Of a DNA stretch of 7,336 nucleotides, positions 1 through 6,183 are shown one piece after another; the stretch's first letter is position 1; each line of letters opens with the position of its first letter. The position numbers were made by a program, and so were the translations under genes. Source of the stretch: Anaerolineaceae bacterium (GTDB taxonomy: Bacteria; Planctomycetota; Phycisphaerae; FEN-1346; JAACEH01); contig JAACEH010000206.1 of the NCBI GenBank assembly GCA_011682595.1, positions 1-7,336 of the forward strand, in the 5' to 3' direction. Below the pieces are notes generated by a model, which had not been told where the DNA came from, searched no databases, and saw only the letters and a program-made list of their open reading frames with translations.

Positions 1-851
1 CCGAAGAAACGGTGGAAGGGGACGATTCGAGCCGCGATGAGGAGACCGGGTTGATCGTGGTCCGCCGCGACCAGGGCGAGCAGGGCGGCCAAAGCCAGGC
101 CGACGTCCGAGGACCGGGCGATGACGTCGAAGATGGGCCCGGCCGACAGGACGAGCCGCCGGCTGGGCCGCGATTCTATACGGTCGTCGCCGGCGACAGC
201 CTGTACCGCATCGCCGAGAAGACCCTCGGCCCCGGCAAGGGGCCCCAGTGGCGACGCATTGCCGAGGCCAATCCTTCCCTGTCCGCCCCCTCACGACTGC
301 GCCCCGGCATGAAGATCGTTATCCCGGCTGCCCGGACGCCGCGACGGCCCGCCGCCGATACGGTCGGGGAGCAGGCCTTCCTTGCAGTCGACAACGCTGC
401 GATAGCGAGATCCTACATCGTTCAACCGGGCGACACCCTGGGCGAGATCAGCACGAAAGTCTACGGGACGTCGCGCAGGTGGCGGACCATCCGCGAGGCC
501 AACGGCAACCTGGATCCCCGGGCCTTGCGTCCGGGATTGAAGCTGACCATCCCGCGAGTTGAACAGGCCGTGATCGCCAGCTCCGACGCCCCGGCCATTG
601 AAAAGGCGCTCGAGGAAGTCGCCCAGTTCGTGGACAACACCTCTGGACCTCCGTCCGGTGTCTACCATGTCAAACGGGGCGAGACGCTCTACGCGATTGC
701 CCGCCGCGTGCTGGGCGACGGCGAGCGGTGGAAAGAGATTTACGAATTGAATCGCCGCCAGATGGCGACCCCCGAGGACCTGGCTGCAGGCCAGAAGATT
801 CTCCTGCCGTCGCTGGAGCAGGTAGCCATGATTGAATCGTCACGGCACTAG
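1..851 (+). CDS. Triple-LysM peptidoglycan-binding protein, 5' end cut off by the window
   Basis: The frame is open from the first bases of the window and ends at TAG 849-851, so the gene is partial. A GTG at 12 is possible as a start, but I think the real one lies upstream: the protein from GTG 12 begins in an acidic, disordered tract with no signal peptide or membrane anchor, which a wall-binding protein would need. Numbering from GTG 12 (279 residues), residues 1-54 are a linker rich in D, E, G and Q. Three LysM domains follow at about 55-105 (FYTVVAGDSLYRIAEK), 134-181 (YIVQPGDTLGEIS) and 217-266 (YHVKRGETLYAIA). Each has the usual GD/GE-T/S-L turn, a W-x-x-I-x-x-x-N helix and a closing L-x-x-G-x-x-[IL]-x-[IL]-P strand. 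LysM binds GlcNAc-containing glycans such as peptidoglycan. No catalytic domain follows, so it may be a wall-binding or scaffolding protein. It lies 47 bases before the ftsL-like start on the same strand, so co-transcription is likely. The domain call is firm; the cellular role is inferred. Confidence 0.9.
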   Translation, partial: EETVEGDDSSRDEETGLIVVRRDQGEQGGQSQADVRGPGDDVEDGPGRQDEPPAGPRFYTVVAGDSLYRIAEKTLGPGKGPQWRRIAEANPSLSAPSRLRPGMKIVIPAARTPRRPAADTVGEQAFLAVDNAAIARSYIVQPGDTLGEISTKVYGTSRRWRTIREANGNLDPRALRPGLKLTIPRVEQAVIASSDAPAIEKALEEVAQFVDNTSGPPSGVYHVKRGETLYAIARRVLGDGERWKEIYELNRRQMATPEDLAAGQKILLPSLEQVAMIESSRH

Positions 852-898
852 CAACAGGCGGCACACTGCGACCAGGAGTTCAGTACAACCGGAAGCCC

Positions 899-1143
899 AT
901 GAAAGTCTCTCGCATACTTTTTCTCTTCGCGGCCCTGCTGGCCCTCGGCATGGCCCTGGTCCATCTGCGGGCCGCTATGTCATCGGCAAACTCCAGGGCC
1001 GCCAGAGGGAACTGAAGCGGGAGTGTCTTGAACTGGAACTCGAATTGGCGCGGCTTCGCAATCCGGTGCGACTGGAAGACGAAGTCGAACGAATGGCCCT
1101 GGAACTCGACCCGCCCGGCCCGTCGGAATTGACGGGCTTCTGA
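899..1143 (+). CDS. ftsL: FtsL-like division protein gene, split by an apparent -1 frameshift
   Basis: FtsL is a small single-pass membrane protein of the divisome whose periplasmic coiled coil works with FtsB/FtsQ to activate FtsW and FtsI. ATG 899 opens a frame that gives a short basic N-terminus and a clear membrane helix (VSRILFLFAALLALGMALVH), but it stops at TGA 1013-1015 after only 38 codons. The coiled coil continues in the frame one base back: from about 973 to TGA 1141-1143 it reads RYVIGKLQGRQRELKRE, an E/L-rich helix, then LARLRNPVRLEDEVERM and a PP tail. That matches the usual FtsL ending of LR-x-P-x-RLE followed by PP. The span is 245 bases, one short of a whole number of codons, so restoring one base near 965-985 would give a normal FtsL of about 81 residues. 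The coiled-coil frame is open upstream to about 832, but there it encodes no membrane helix, so I do not use that start. A weak GGAAG at 891-895 precedes ATG 899. A base-calling error, a true mutation or recoding are all possible. The symbol rests on topology and on position just before ftsI. Confidence 0.68.
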
Positions 1144-1199
1144 CGGCGGGTCCGGTCAGCGGGGCAGACGACCCTTTCTTCGAACGGCGGCACGCAGAA

Positions 1200-3095
1200 T
1201 TGGTCCAATGGCAATCATCCGTCCCGCGCAGGGCACAACTGCTGCTGGCGGTGGTTTTTTCTCTGGTCTTTGCGGGGCTGACCGGATGGCTGGTTGCCAT
1301 CCAGGTCCGCAGCGGCGACAAACTTTCCCGGCGAGCCGAACGCCAGCACACCGTCCGCCGCCGCATCGAGCCCTTTCGCGGGGCCATCGTCGACCGCTTC
1401 GGCCGTCCCCTGGCCATGACCATCGATGCCTACCTGGCCTTCGCCGATCCCAGGATCATTCACCAGGAGCAGCGCCGCCGCAACGCCGCCGACGTTTCCG
1501 CCACAGCAGGCCTGCCCCAGGGCGATGTTGACCACCGCAGCACCGCCGCAGCGCTGGCCGGGCTGGCCACCGCGGAGCGAATCGACGATTCCTACGCCCG
1601 CAACCGGGCTCGCGTGGCCCGCCGGGTCGGCCCGCTGCTGGGTATGAACGTAGCGAAAATCGAAGCCCTCATCGCCGCCGATCCGCATAAGCGGTTTGTC
1701 CGGTTGAAGCGCGGCCTCGACCGGCCGACCCGCGAGGCGGTCGAGGCGCTCGGCGAGCGCGGCATCGGATTCCAGGCCGAAGGGCGTCGGCAGTATCCCG
1801 CAGGCACGCTGGCCGCCCACCTGGTCGGCGGCGTCGGGGCCGACAACCAGGGACTTGCCGGGCTGGAGTACCGGTTCGACGAGGTGCTTCGCGGCTCGGC
1901 GGGCAGCCGTACGGTGGTGGTCGACGGCCGCCGCCGGGCGGTGTGGATTCGTCCCGACGATTACCGCCCGGCCCGCGACGGGCAACTGCTGGTCACGACG
2001 ATCGACCTGACGATTCAGTCGTTCGCCGAGCGGGCCCTGGCCAGGGCGGTCGATAAGTTCAAGGCCCGGGGCGGTTCGGCCCTGGTCATGGACCCGGCCA
2101 GCGGCGAGATACTCGCCCTGGCCAACTATCCCACCTTTGACCCGGCCAGGTACAACGAGGCCGCGCCCTACGCTCTCAGGAACCGCCTGCTGACCGACCC
2201 CTACGAACCCGGCAGCACGTTCAAGTGTTTTGTCGCCACGGCCGCCCTGCAGGCCGGCGTGGTGCGGCCCAACGAGAAAATCTTCTGCCATAACGGCTCG
2301 GTCGTCATCCGCGGACGCCACCTGCGCGATCACCGCCCCTTCGGCACGCTGACCTTTCAGGAGATCGTCATCCGCTCGTCGAACATCGGCATGGCCATCA
2401 TCGGCGAGCGTATGGGTAACCAACGATTGCACGAAGCGGTCCGGCGTTTCGGCTTCGGCCGGCGGACCGGCCTCTCGTTGCCGGGCGAGTCGCCGGGGCT
2501 GGTCTACCCGCTCGATAAGTGGTCGAAGTGGAGCGCCACCAGCATTCCCATGGGCTACGAGATCCTGGTCACGCCGCTGCAGATCGCCACGGCCTTCTCG
2601 GCCATCGCCAACGGCGGGCTGCTGATGAAGCCGCGGGTTGTCCGCTACACCTGCGGACCCGACCGCAAGGTGGTCCGCGACATGTCCGCCCCGATCGTGG
2701 TGCGCCGCATCATGACTGAGGAAACCTCTCGCTTCATGCGCCGCCAAGTGCTGCGCGAGGTCGTCAGAAATCCCCATGGCACCGGCCGTCGCGTCCGCAT
2801 TCCGGGCTACGGTGTGTTCGGCAAGACCGGAACGGCCAAGAAACGTGACCCCCACGGCCCCGGCTATTCCGACCGTCTGTACGTCGGCTCTTTCATCGGG
2901 GGCGTGCCGCTGGAGAATCCGCGGATCGTGGCCATGGTCCTGATCGATGAACCCCGGAAGTCTATCGGCTATTATGGCGGCACCGTCGCCGGCCCGGCCG
3001 TCAGGGAAATCCTGGCCAGGTCGCTGGGCTACCTGAACGTGCCGCCGGACGACCAGCGGCGCATAGCGAGTTCGCGGGGCCAATCTTCGCATTGA
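1200..3095 (+). CDS. ftsI: Class B penicillin-binding protein, septal peptidoglycan transpeptidase FtsI (PBP3)
   Basis: This is the D,D-transpeptidase that cross-links peptide stems of new septal peptidoglycan in the periplasm, partnered by FtsW. From TTG 1200 it has 631 residues, close to the family norm. A membrane helix spans about 12-35 (AQLLLAVVFSLVFAGLTGWL). The pedestal domain begins with RRRIEPFRGAIVDRFGRPLA at about 53-72, the usual R-G-x-I-x-D-R-x-G motif. The transpeptidase domain carries all three active-site motifs: S339-T-F-K342 with the nucleophilic serine, S393-S-N395, and K542-T-G544. There is no C-terminal PASTA domain, so it is FtsI-like rather than SpoVD-like. The start is uncertain: the frame stays open upstream through the ftsL stop with no in-frame ATG or GTG. 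TTG 1200 and CTG 1140 (whose last two bases begin the ftsL TGA) are the plausible starts, and neither has a strong ribosome-binding site. Both leave a short cytoplasmic tail before the helix. murE follows after 39 bases. Confidence 0.95.
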   Translation: MVQWQSSVPRRAQLLLAVVFSLVFAGLTGWLVAIQVRSGDKLSRRAERQHTVRRRIEPFRGAIVDRFGRPLAMTIDAYLAFADPRIIHQEQRRRNAADVSATAGLPQGDVDHRSTAAALAGLATAERIDDSYARNRARVARRVGPLLGMNVAKIEALIAADPHKRFVRLKRGLDRPTREAVEALGERGIGFQAEGRRQYPAGTLAAHLVGGVGADNQGLAGLEYRFDEVLRGSAGSRTVVVDGRRRAVWIRPDDYRPARDGQLLVTTIDLTIQSFAERALARAVDKFKARGGSALVMDPASGEILALANYPTFDPARYNEAAPYALRNRLLTDPYEPGSTFKCFVATAALQAGVVRPNEKIFCHNGSVVIRGRHLRDHRPFGTLTFQEIVIRSSNIGMAIIGERMGNQRLHEAVRRFGFGRRTGLSLPGESPGLVYPLDKWSKWSATSIPMGYEILVTPLQIATAFSAIANGGLLMKPRVVRYTCGPDRKVVRDMSAPIVVRRIMTEETSRFMRRQVLREVVRNPHGTGRRVRIPGYGVFGKTGTAKKRDPHGPGYSDRLYVGSFIGGVPLENPRIVAMVLIDEPRKSIGYYGGTVAGPAVREILARSLGYLNVPPDDQRRIASSRGQSSH

Positions 3096-3134
3096 CGATA
3101 TCGTCGGGATGTCCAACCGGGGAAACAGGAGTTC

Positions 3135-4622
3135 ATGACACGGAAGCCATTGTCGCAACTGCTGAGTGCTCTGCCCGATCACCGGGAGCTTGCCGCCGGT
3201 GATCCGCTGATCGAGCGCGTGGTCTGCGACAGTCGCCAGGTGCGGCCCGGCGACCTCTTTGTCGCCGTCAGCGGGGCCCAGGCCGACGGTCAATTCCTCG
3301 CCCAGGCGGTCGCTTGCGGCGCTGCGGCCGTGGTTGTCGAACGGGCCGAGGCTGCACCACAGGGCGTCCCGGCAATCCAGGTGCCCAGCGGCCGCGAGGC
3401 CGTGGCCCTGCTGGCCCACGAAATGCTCGGTCGGCCGTCGCAAAGAATAGCCGTCTGCGGCGTCACCGGCACCAACGGCAAGACCACCACCACCTACCTG
3501 GCCCGAAGCATCTTCGAGGCGGCCGGCCTGCGGACCGGGCTGATCGGCACGATCTCCTACCAGGTGGGTTCGCGAGAACTCACGGCCCCGACCACCACGC
3601 CGGGTCCGGTGCAACTGGCCGAGCACCTGGCCGAGATGGTTCGCCAGGGGGCGGACGTGGCGGTGATGGAAGTCTCCAGCCACGCCCTGGACCAGGGCCG
3701 CACGCTGGGCGTCAACTTCCGGGCGGCCGCCTTTACGAACCTGACGCCCGAGCACCTGGACTACCACCGGGACATGCCCAGCTATCGCCAGGCCAAGAGC
3801 CGCCTGTTCGAGCAGCTCGGGCCCGAGTCCGTGGCCGTGCTGAACCGCGACGACGAGGCCTCGGAATCATTTGCGTCGGTCACGCGGGGACGTACAATCT
3901 GGTATGCCATCGACGGCCGGGCGGACATCCGGGCCAGGCAGATCCGGGTCGGCATGGACGGCGCCCGCTTCACCCTGTGTCTGGGCGGCGAGCGACACGA
4001 GGTGAGGCTGCAACTGATCGGCCGGTACAACGTCTACAACGCCCTGGCCGCCGCCGGGCTGGCCCTGGCCCTGGACGTCCCGGGCGCCGAGGTCGTCAAG
4101 GGGCTGGAGTCGCTGGACGCGGTGCCGGGGCGGCTCGAGCCGCTCAGGTGTGGGCAGCCGTTTGCTGTGCTGGTCGACTACGCCCACACCGACGACGCCC
4201 TGGAGAACTCGCTCTGGTCGGTGGCGCCGCTGACGCAGGGCCGGTTGATTGTTGTCTTCGGTTGCGGCGGCGACCGCGACCGCAGCAAGCGCCCGCGGAT
4301 GGCCGCCGTCGCCGAGCGGCTGGCCGAGGTGGTGATCGTGACCAACGACAACCCTCGGAGCGAGAAGCCCGGGTCGATCGCCGATGAAGTTTTCGCCGGC
4401 TTCAAGTCGCCGGGCGCCGTTGTGCGCGAACTGGACCGCGGGGCGGCCATTGGCCGGGCTATCGAAATGGCCAAAGAGGGCGACACCGTGGTCATCGCCG
4501 GCAAAGGACACGAGGACTATCAGATCATCGGCAAGGATCGCCGCCATTTCGACGACCGCGAACAGGCCCGCCAAGCGCTTCGGGCTTGCGGCTTTGGCCA
4601 GGGACAGGGAACACCGGCGTGA
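3135..4622 (+). CDS. murE: UDP-MurNAc-L-Ala-D-Glu:meso-diaminopimelate ligase MurE
   Basis: MurE is the cytoplasmic ATP-dependent ligase that adds the third residue of the peptidoglycan stem to UDP-MurNAc-L-Ala-D-Glu. The 495-residue product has the three Mur ligase domains at normal length. The N-terminal UDP-binding domain includes VVCDSRQVRPGDLFVAVSG at 29-47. The ATP-binding P-loop is TGTNGKTTTT at 111-120. The central domain holds EVSSHALDQGR at 179-189 and NLTPEHLDYH at 202-211, and K221 in YRQAKSRLF aligns with the lysine that is carbamylated in the family. The C-terminal domain has VDYAHTDDALE and GCGGDRDRSKRP. DNPR at 405-408, in NDNPRSEKP, is the known signature for meso-diaminopimelate rather than lysine. 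ATG 3135 follows an AGGAG at 3127-3131, with only 3 bases between them. The stop overlaps the murF start, which suggests translational coupling. In the VDYAHTDDALE motif, D353 stands where many MurE proteins have proline; otherwise nothing is unusual. Confidence 0.97.
   Translation: MTRKPLSQLLSALPDHRELAAGDPLIERVVCDSRQVRPGDLFVAVSGAQADGQFLAQAVACGAAAVVVERAEAAPQGVPAIQVPSGREAVALLAHEMLGRPSQRIAVCGVTGTNGKTTTTYLARSIFEAAGLRTGLIGTISYQVGSRELTAPTTTPGPVQLAEHLAEMVRQGADVAVMEVSSHALDQGRTLGVNFRAAAFTNLTPEHLDYHRDMPSYRQAKSRLFEQLGPESVAVLNRDDEASESFASVTRGRTIWYAIDGRADIRARQIRVGMDGARFTLCLGGERHEVRLQLIGRYNVYNALAAAGLALALDVPGAEVVKGLESLDAVPGRLEPLRCGQPFAVLVDYAHTDDALENSLWSVAPLTQGRLIVVFGCGGDRDRSKRPRMAAVAERLAEVVIVTNDNPRSEKPGSIADEVFAGFKSPGAVVRELDRGAAIGRAIEMAKEGDTVVIAGKGHEDYQIIGKDRRHFDDREQARQALRACGFGQGQGTPA
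4606..4610 (+). promoter_or_regulatory. Ribosome-binding site that fixes the murF start
   Basis: AGGGA at 4606-4610, inside the end of murE, sits 8 bases before GTG 4619. The spacing is good for a Shine-Dalgarno site and favours GTG 4619 over the earlier in-frame possibility at 4586. A second AGGGA lies at 4600-4604, with a longer spacer. Confidence 0.6.
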
Positions 4623-6019
4623 AGATCACGGTCAGTGACATCGTCGCCGCAACCGCAGGCCGCCTCGCCTCCGGCGCCGCCGGGACGGCCCTGAGCGGCG
4701 TTTCGACCGACAGCCGCACCATCGCCCCGGGCGAGGTCTTCTTCGCCCTGGTCGGCCAGCGGTTCGACGGCCACCAGTTTCTGCGGCAAGCCACCGATGC
4801 CGGCGCTGCGGCCGTGGTGATAAGCGACGGCGCCGCGGCCACGCGACTGACCGACTACGGCGGGGCGATCATCATCGTGGCCGACACCACAAAGGCCCTC
4901 GGCGATCTGGCGGCGTCGTACCGTCGCACGCTGGACTGTGTGGTCATCGCCATCACCGGTTCCTGCGGCAAGACAAGCGCCAAGGAAATGCTGGGCCAGG
5001 TTCTGGAGACCAGGCTCAAGGGCCGGCGGCCGGAGTCCTCGTTCAACAACTTTATCGGCGTGCCGCTGACGATCTTCCGCAGCGAGCCGGACGACGACTA
5101 CCTGATCCTGGAACTGGGCACCAGCGCCGCGGGCGAGTTGCGGCGGCTGTGCGAGATCGCCCGGCCCGACGTTGGTGTGGTGACCTGCGTCGGTCCGACG
5201 CACCTGGCGGCCCTGGGCAGCATTGAAGGCGTGGCCCAGGAAAAGGAAGAACTCGTGCGGGCCGTCGGCCGGGCCGGCCTGGTGGTGCTCAACTGCGACG
5301 ACCCTCACGTGGCGGCCATGGCCGACGTGGCCCAAGCCCCGGTCTGCACATTCGGCGTGACCGACGGCGATGTCCTGGCCGACAGGGTCGAAGCCGATGC
5401 CCGGGGTGTGGTCTTCCAATTGGATTCCGGGGCCGAGGTCCGACTGCCGGTCCCCGGGCGGCACAACGTGCTCAATGCCCTGGCCGCCGTGGCCGTCGCT
5501 CGACACATGGGGCTGGCCGAGGAGACCATTGTCGCCGCCCTGGCCCGCTACCGGCCGCCGAAGATGCGACTGGTCCGCGAGGAACTGCCCGGCGGCCTGA
5601 CGCTCATCGACGACGCCTACAACGCGAACCCGACCAGCAGCCTGGCGGCGCTGGAGGTGCTCTCGATTCAGGGGGCCGAGGGCCGCTGCGTCCTGGTCCA
5701 GGGCGACATGCTGGAACTGGGCGAGCAGAGCCGGTCGCTTCACGCCCGGCTGGGCGAAGCGATCGCCGAGTCGGAGGTCGACCTGCTGGTCACCGTGGGC
5801 GTCGAGACGAAGGCGACTTCCCTGGCGGCCGCCGAAAGAGGGGAACTCGTGCGGCTGCACTTCGATGACTCTCGCAGCGCAGCCGAGGAAGTCGTCCCCC
5901 TGTTGGCGGCGGGGGATGTGGTCCTGGTCAAAGGGTCCCGCGGCATGGCCCTGGAACATGTCGTGACGGCCGTCCGCGAGAAGTTCGCCGGCGGGTCGGT
6001 ACCGGCAGGGCAGTCGTAA
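4619..6019 (+). CDS. murF: UDP-MurNAc-tripeptide:D-alanyl-D-alanine ligase MurF
   Basis: MurF adds D-Ala-D-Ala to UDP-MurNAc-tripeptide, the last cytoplasmic ligase step before MraY. I start it at GTG 4619: it overlaps the murE stop as GTGA, has an AGGGA 8 bases upstream, and gives MKITVSDIVAATAGRL, a typical MurF opening. The frame is open back to 4586, but those 11 extra codons look like shadow of murE. The product has 466 residues. Domain 1 contains GVSTDSRTIAPGEVFFALVG at 27-46. The P-loop is TGSCGKTSAKEM at 113-124. ELGTSAAGE at 165-173 and NFIGVPLT at 144-151 belong to the central domain. The MurF-specific motif YNANPTS is at 334-340, and KGSRGMALE at 438-446 closes the C-terminal domain. 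The cysteine at P-loop position 116 is a mild variant of the usual asparagine or serine, and all Walker A residues are kept. The gene ends with TAA 6017-6019. Confidence 0.96.
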   Translation: MKITVSDIVAATAGRLASGAAGTALSGVSTDSRTIAPGEVFFALVGQRFDGHQFLRQATDAGAAAVVISDGAAATRLTDYGGAIIIVADTTKALGDLAASYRRTLDCVVIAITGSCGKTSAKEMLGQVLETRLKGRRPESSFNNFIGVPLTIFRSEPDDDYLILELGTSAAGELRRLCEIARPDVGVVTCVGPTHLAALGSIEGVAQEKEELVRAVGRAGLVVLNCDDPHVAAMADVAQAPVCTFGVTDGDVLADRVEADARGVVFQLDSGAEVRLPVPGRHNVLNALAAVAVARHMGLAEETIVAALARYRPPKMRLVREELPGGLTLIDDAYNANPTSSLAALEVLSIQGAEGRCVLVQGDMLELGEQSRSLHARLGEAIAESEVDLLVTVGVETKATSLAAAERGELVRLHFDDSRSAAEEVVPLLAAGDVVLVKGSRGMALEHVVTAVREKFAGGSVPAGQS

Positions 6020-6043
6020 TACGCGAGATGGGTGGCCGGGTGC

Positions 6044-6071
6044 CATACCTTGACCCGAAGGGCAAGGTGTG
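6044..6071 (+). repeat. Imperfect hairpin, possible dispersed intergenic repeat
   Basis: CATACCTTG at 6044-6052 pairs with CAAGGTGTG at 6063-6071 over 9 positions, one of them a G·T wobble. Inside it, CCC 6054-6056 can pair with GGG 6060-6062 around a GAA loop. The flanks GGGTGCC and GTGCC extend the symmetry loosely. There is no T-tract after it, so a repeat or RNA structure is more likely than a terminator. Copy number elsewhere in the genome cannot be seen here. Confidence 0.5.
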
Positions 6072-6079
6072 CCGAGACA

Positions 6080-6145
6080 GTAGGGTGGTTGCTTGCAGCC
6101 ACGCGGTCTATTCTCATAATCGGCGGCTGCGAGCAGCCGCCCTAC
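6080..6145 (+). repeat. REP-like inverted doublet (REPIN-type element) with GTAG feet
   Basis: Two related palindromes face each other. The left one (6080-6103) reads GTAG, then GGTGGTTGC, TT, GCAGCCACG. The right one (6122-6145), read on the minus strand, is GTAG, then GGCGGCTGC, TC, GCAGCCGCC, which forms a perfect 9-base-pair stem. The two copies match at 19 of 24 positions. An 18-base spacer (6104-6121), AT-richer than its surroundings, separates them, so the whole can fold as one long hairpin or as two small ones. A GTAG at the foot of a hairpin is the known mark of REP sequences moved by REP-associated tyrosine transposases (RAYTs), and inverted pairs of them are called BIMEs or REPINs. 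No transposase is present in the window. Assignment to that class is inferred from structure alone. Confidence 0.62.
6093..6120 (+). promoter_or_regulatory. Weak sigma70-like promoter candidate inside the inverted repeat
   Basis: TTGCAG at 6093-6098 and CATAAT at 6115-6120, 16 bases apart, resemble -35 and -10 boxes. The -10 differs from TATAAT at one position; the -35 is poor. A transcript from here would begin near 6127 and carry the right-hand palindrome in its leader before mraY. The match may be chance, since the spacer is simply AT-richer than its surroundings. Confidence 0.18.
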
Positions 6146-6183
6146 ATGGCTCCTGACCCTTGAGTAGCCGATAGAAACTAGAG

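Larger units (their letters stand above)
6020..6183 (+). other. Intergenic gap between murF and mraY holding two hairpin elements
   Basis: This 164-base stretch is the only large gap in an otherwise tight operon. I see no credible gene in it on either strand. Its central part is taken up by an imperfect hairpin (6044-6071) and an inverted pair of GTAG-flanked palindromes (6080-6145). The last 38 bases before mraY contain no convincing Shine-Dalgarno site; a TAGAG touches the mraY ATG directly, which is too close to act as one. Neither hairpin is followed by a T-run, so nothing here is a typical intrinsic terminator, and mraY is probably still read from upstream. Confidence 0.7.

Noticed and set aside
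832..970. Using the upstream part of the coiled-coil frame as the N-terminus of the FtsL-like protein
   Set aside because: It overlaps the end of the LysM gene, gives a polar R/H/S/P-rich stretch and lacks a membrane helix, whereas the overlapping frame from ATG 899 has a clear one.
965..1015. Programmed -1 frameshift site in ftsL
   Set aside because: None of the in-frame heptamers in the overlap fits the canonical slippery pattern; the nearest, G-GCA-AAC at 985-991, can re-pair only in its second codon.
3094..3105. Perfect 12-base palindrome GACGATATCGTC at the ftsI stop
   Set aside because: One or two perfect 12-base palindromes are expected by chance in a window of this size, and there is no loop, T-run or repeat of it nearby.
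1215..3767. An 850-codon open frame on the minus strand across ftsI and part of murE
   Set aside because: Its product is rich in H, D, G, Q and R with no recognisable domain, and it mirrors two strongly supported genes. Long antisense frames are expected in GC-rich coding DNA.
3314..4387. A 357-codon plus-strand frame inside murE
   Set aside because: It is R, G, P and A-rich out-of-frame translation of murE, which has all its family motifs in the other frame.
6041..6145. Rho-independent terminator after murF
   Set aside because: The hairpins are not followed by a T-tract on the plus strand, and mraY belongs to the same pathway and orientation downstream.
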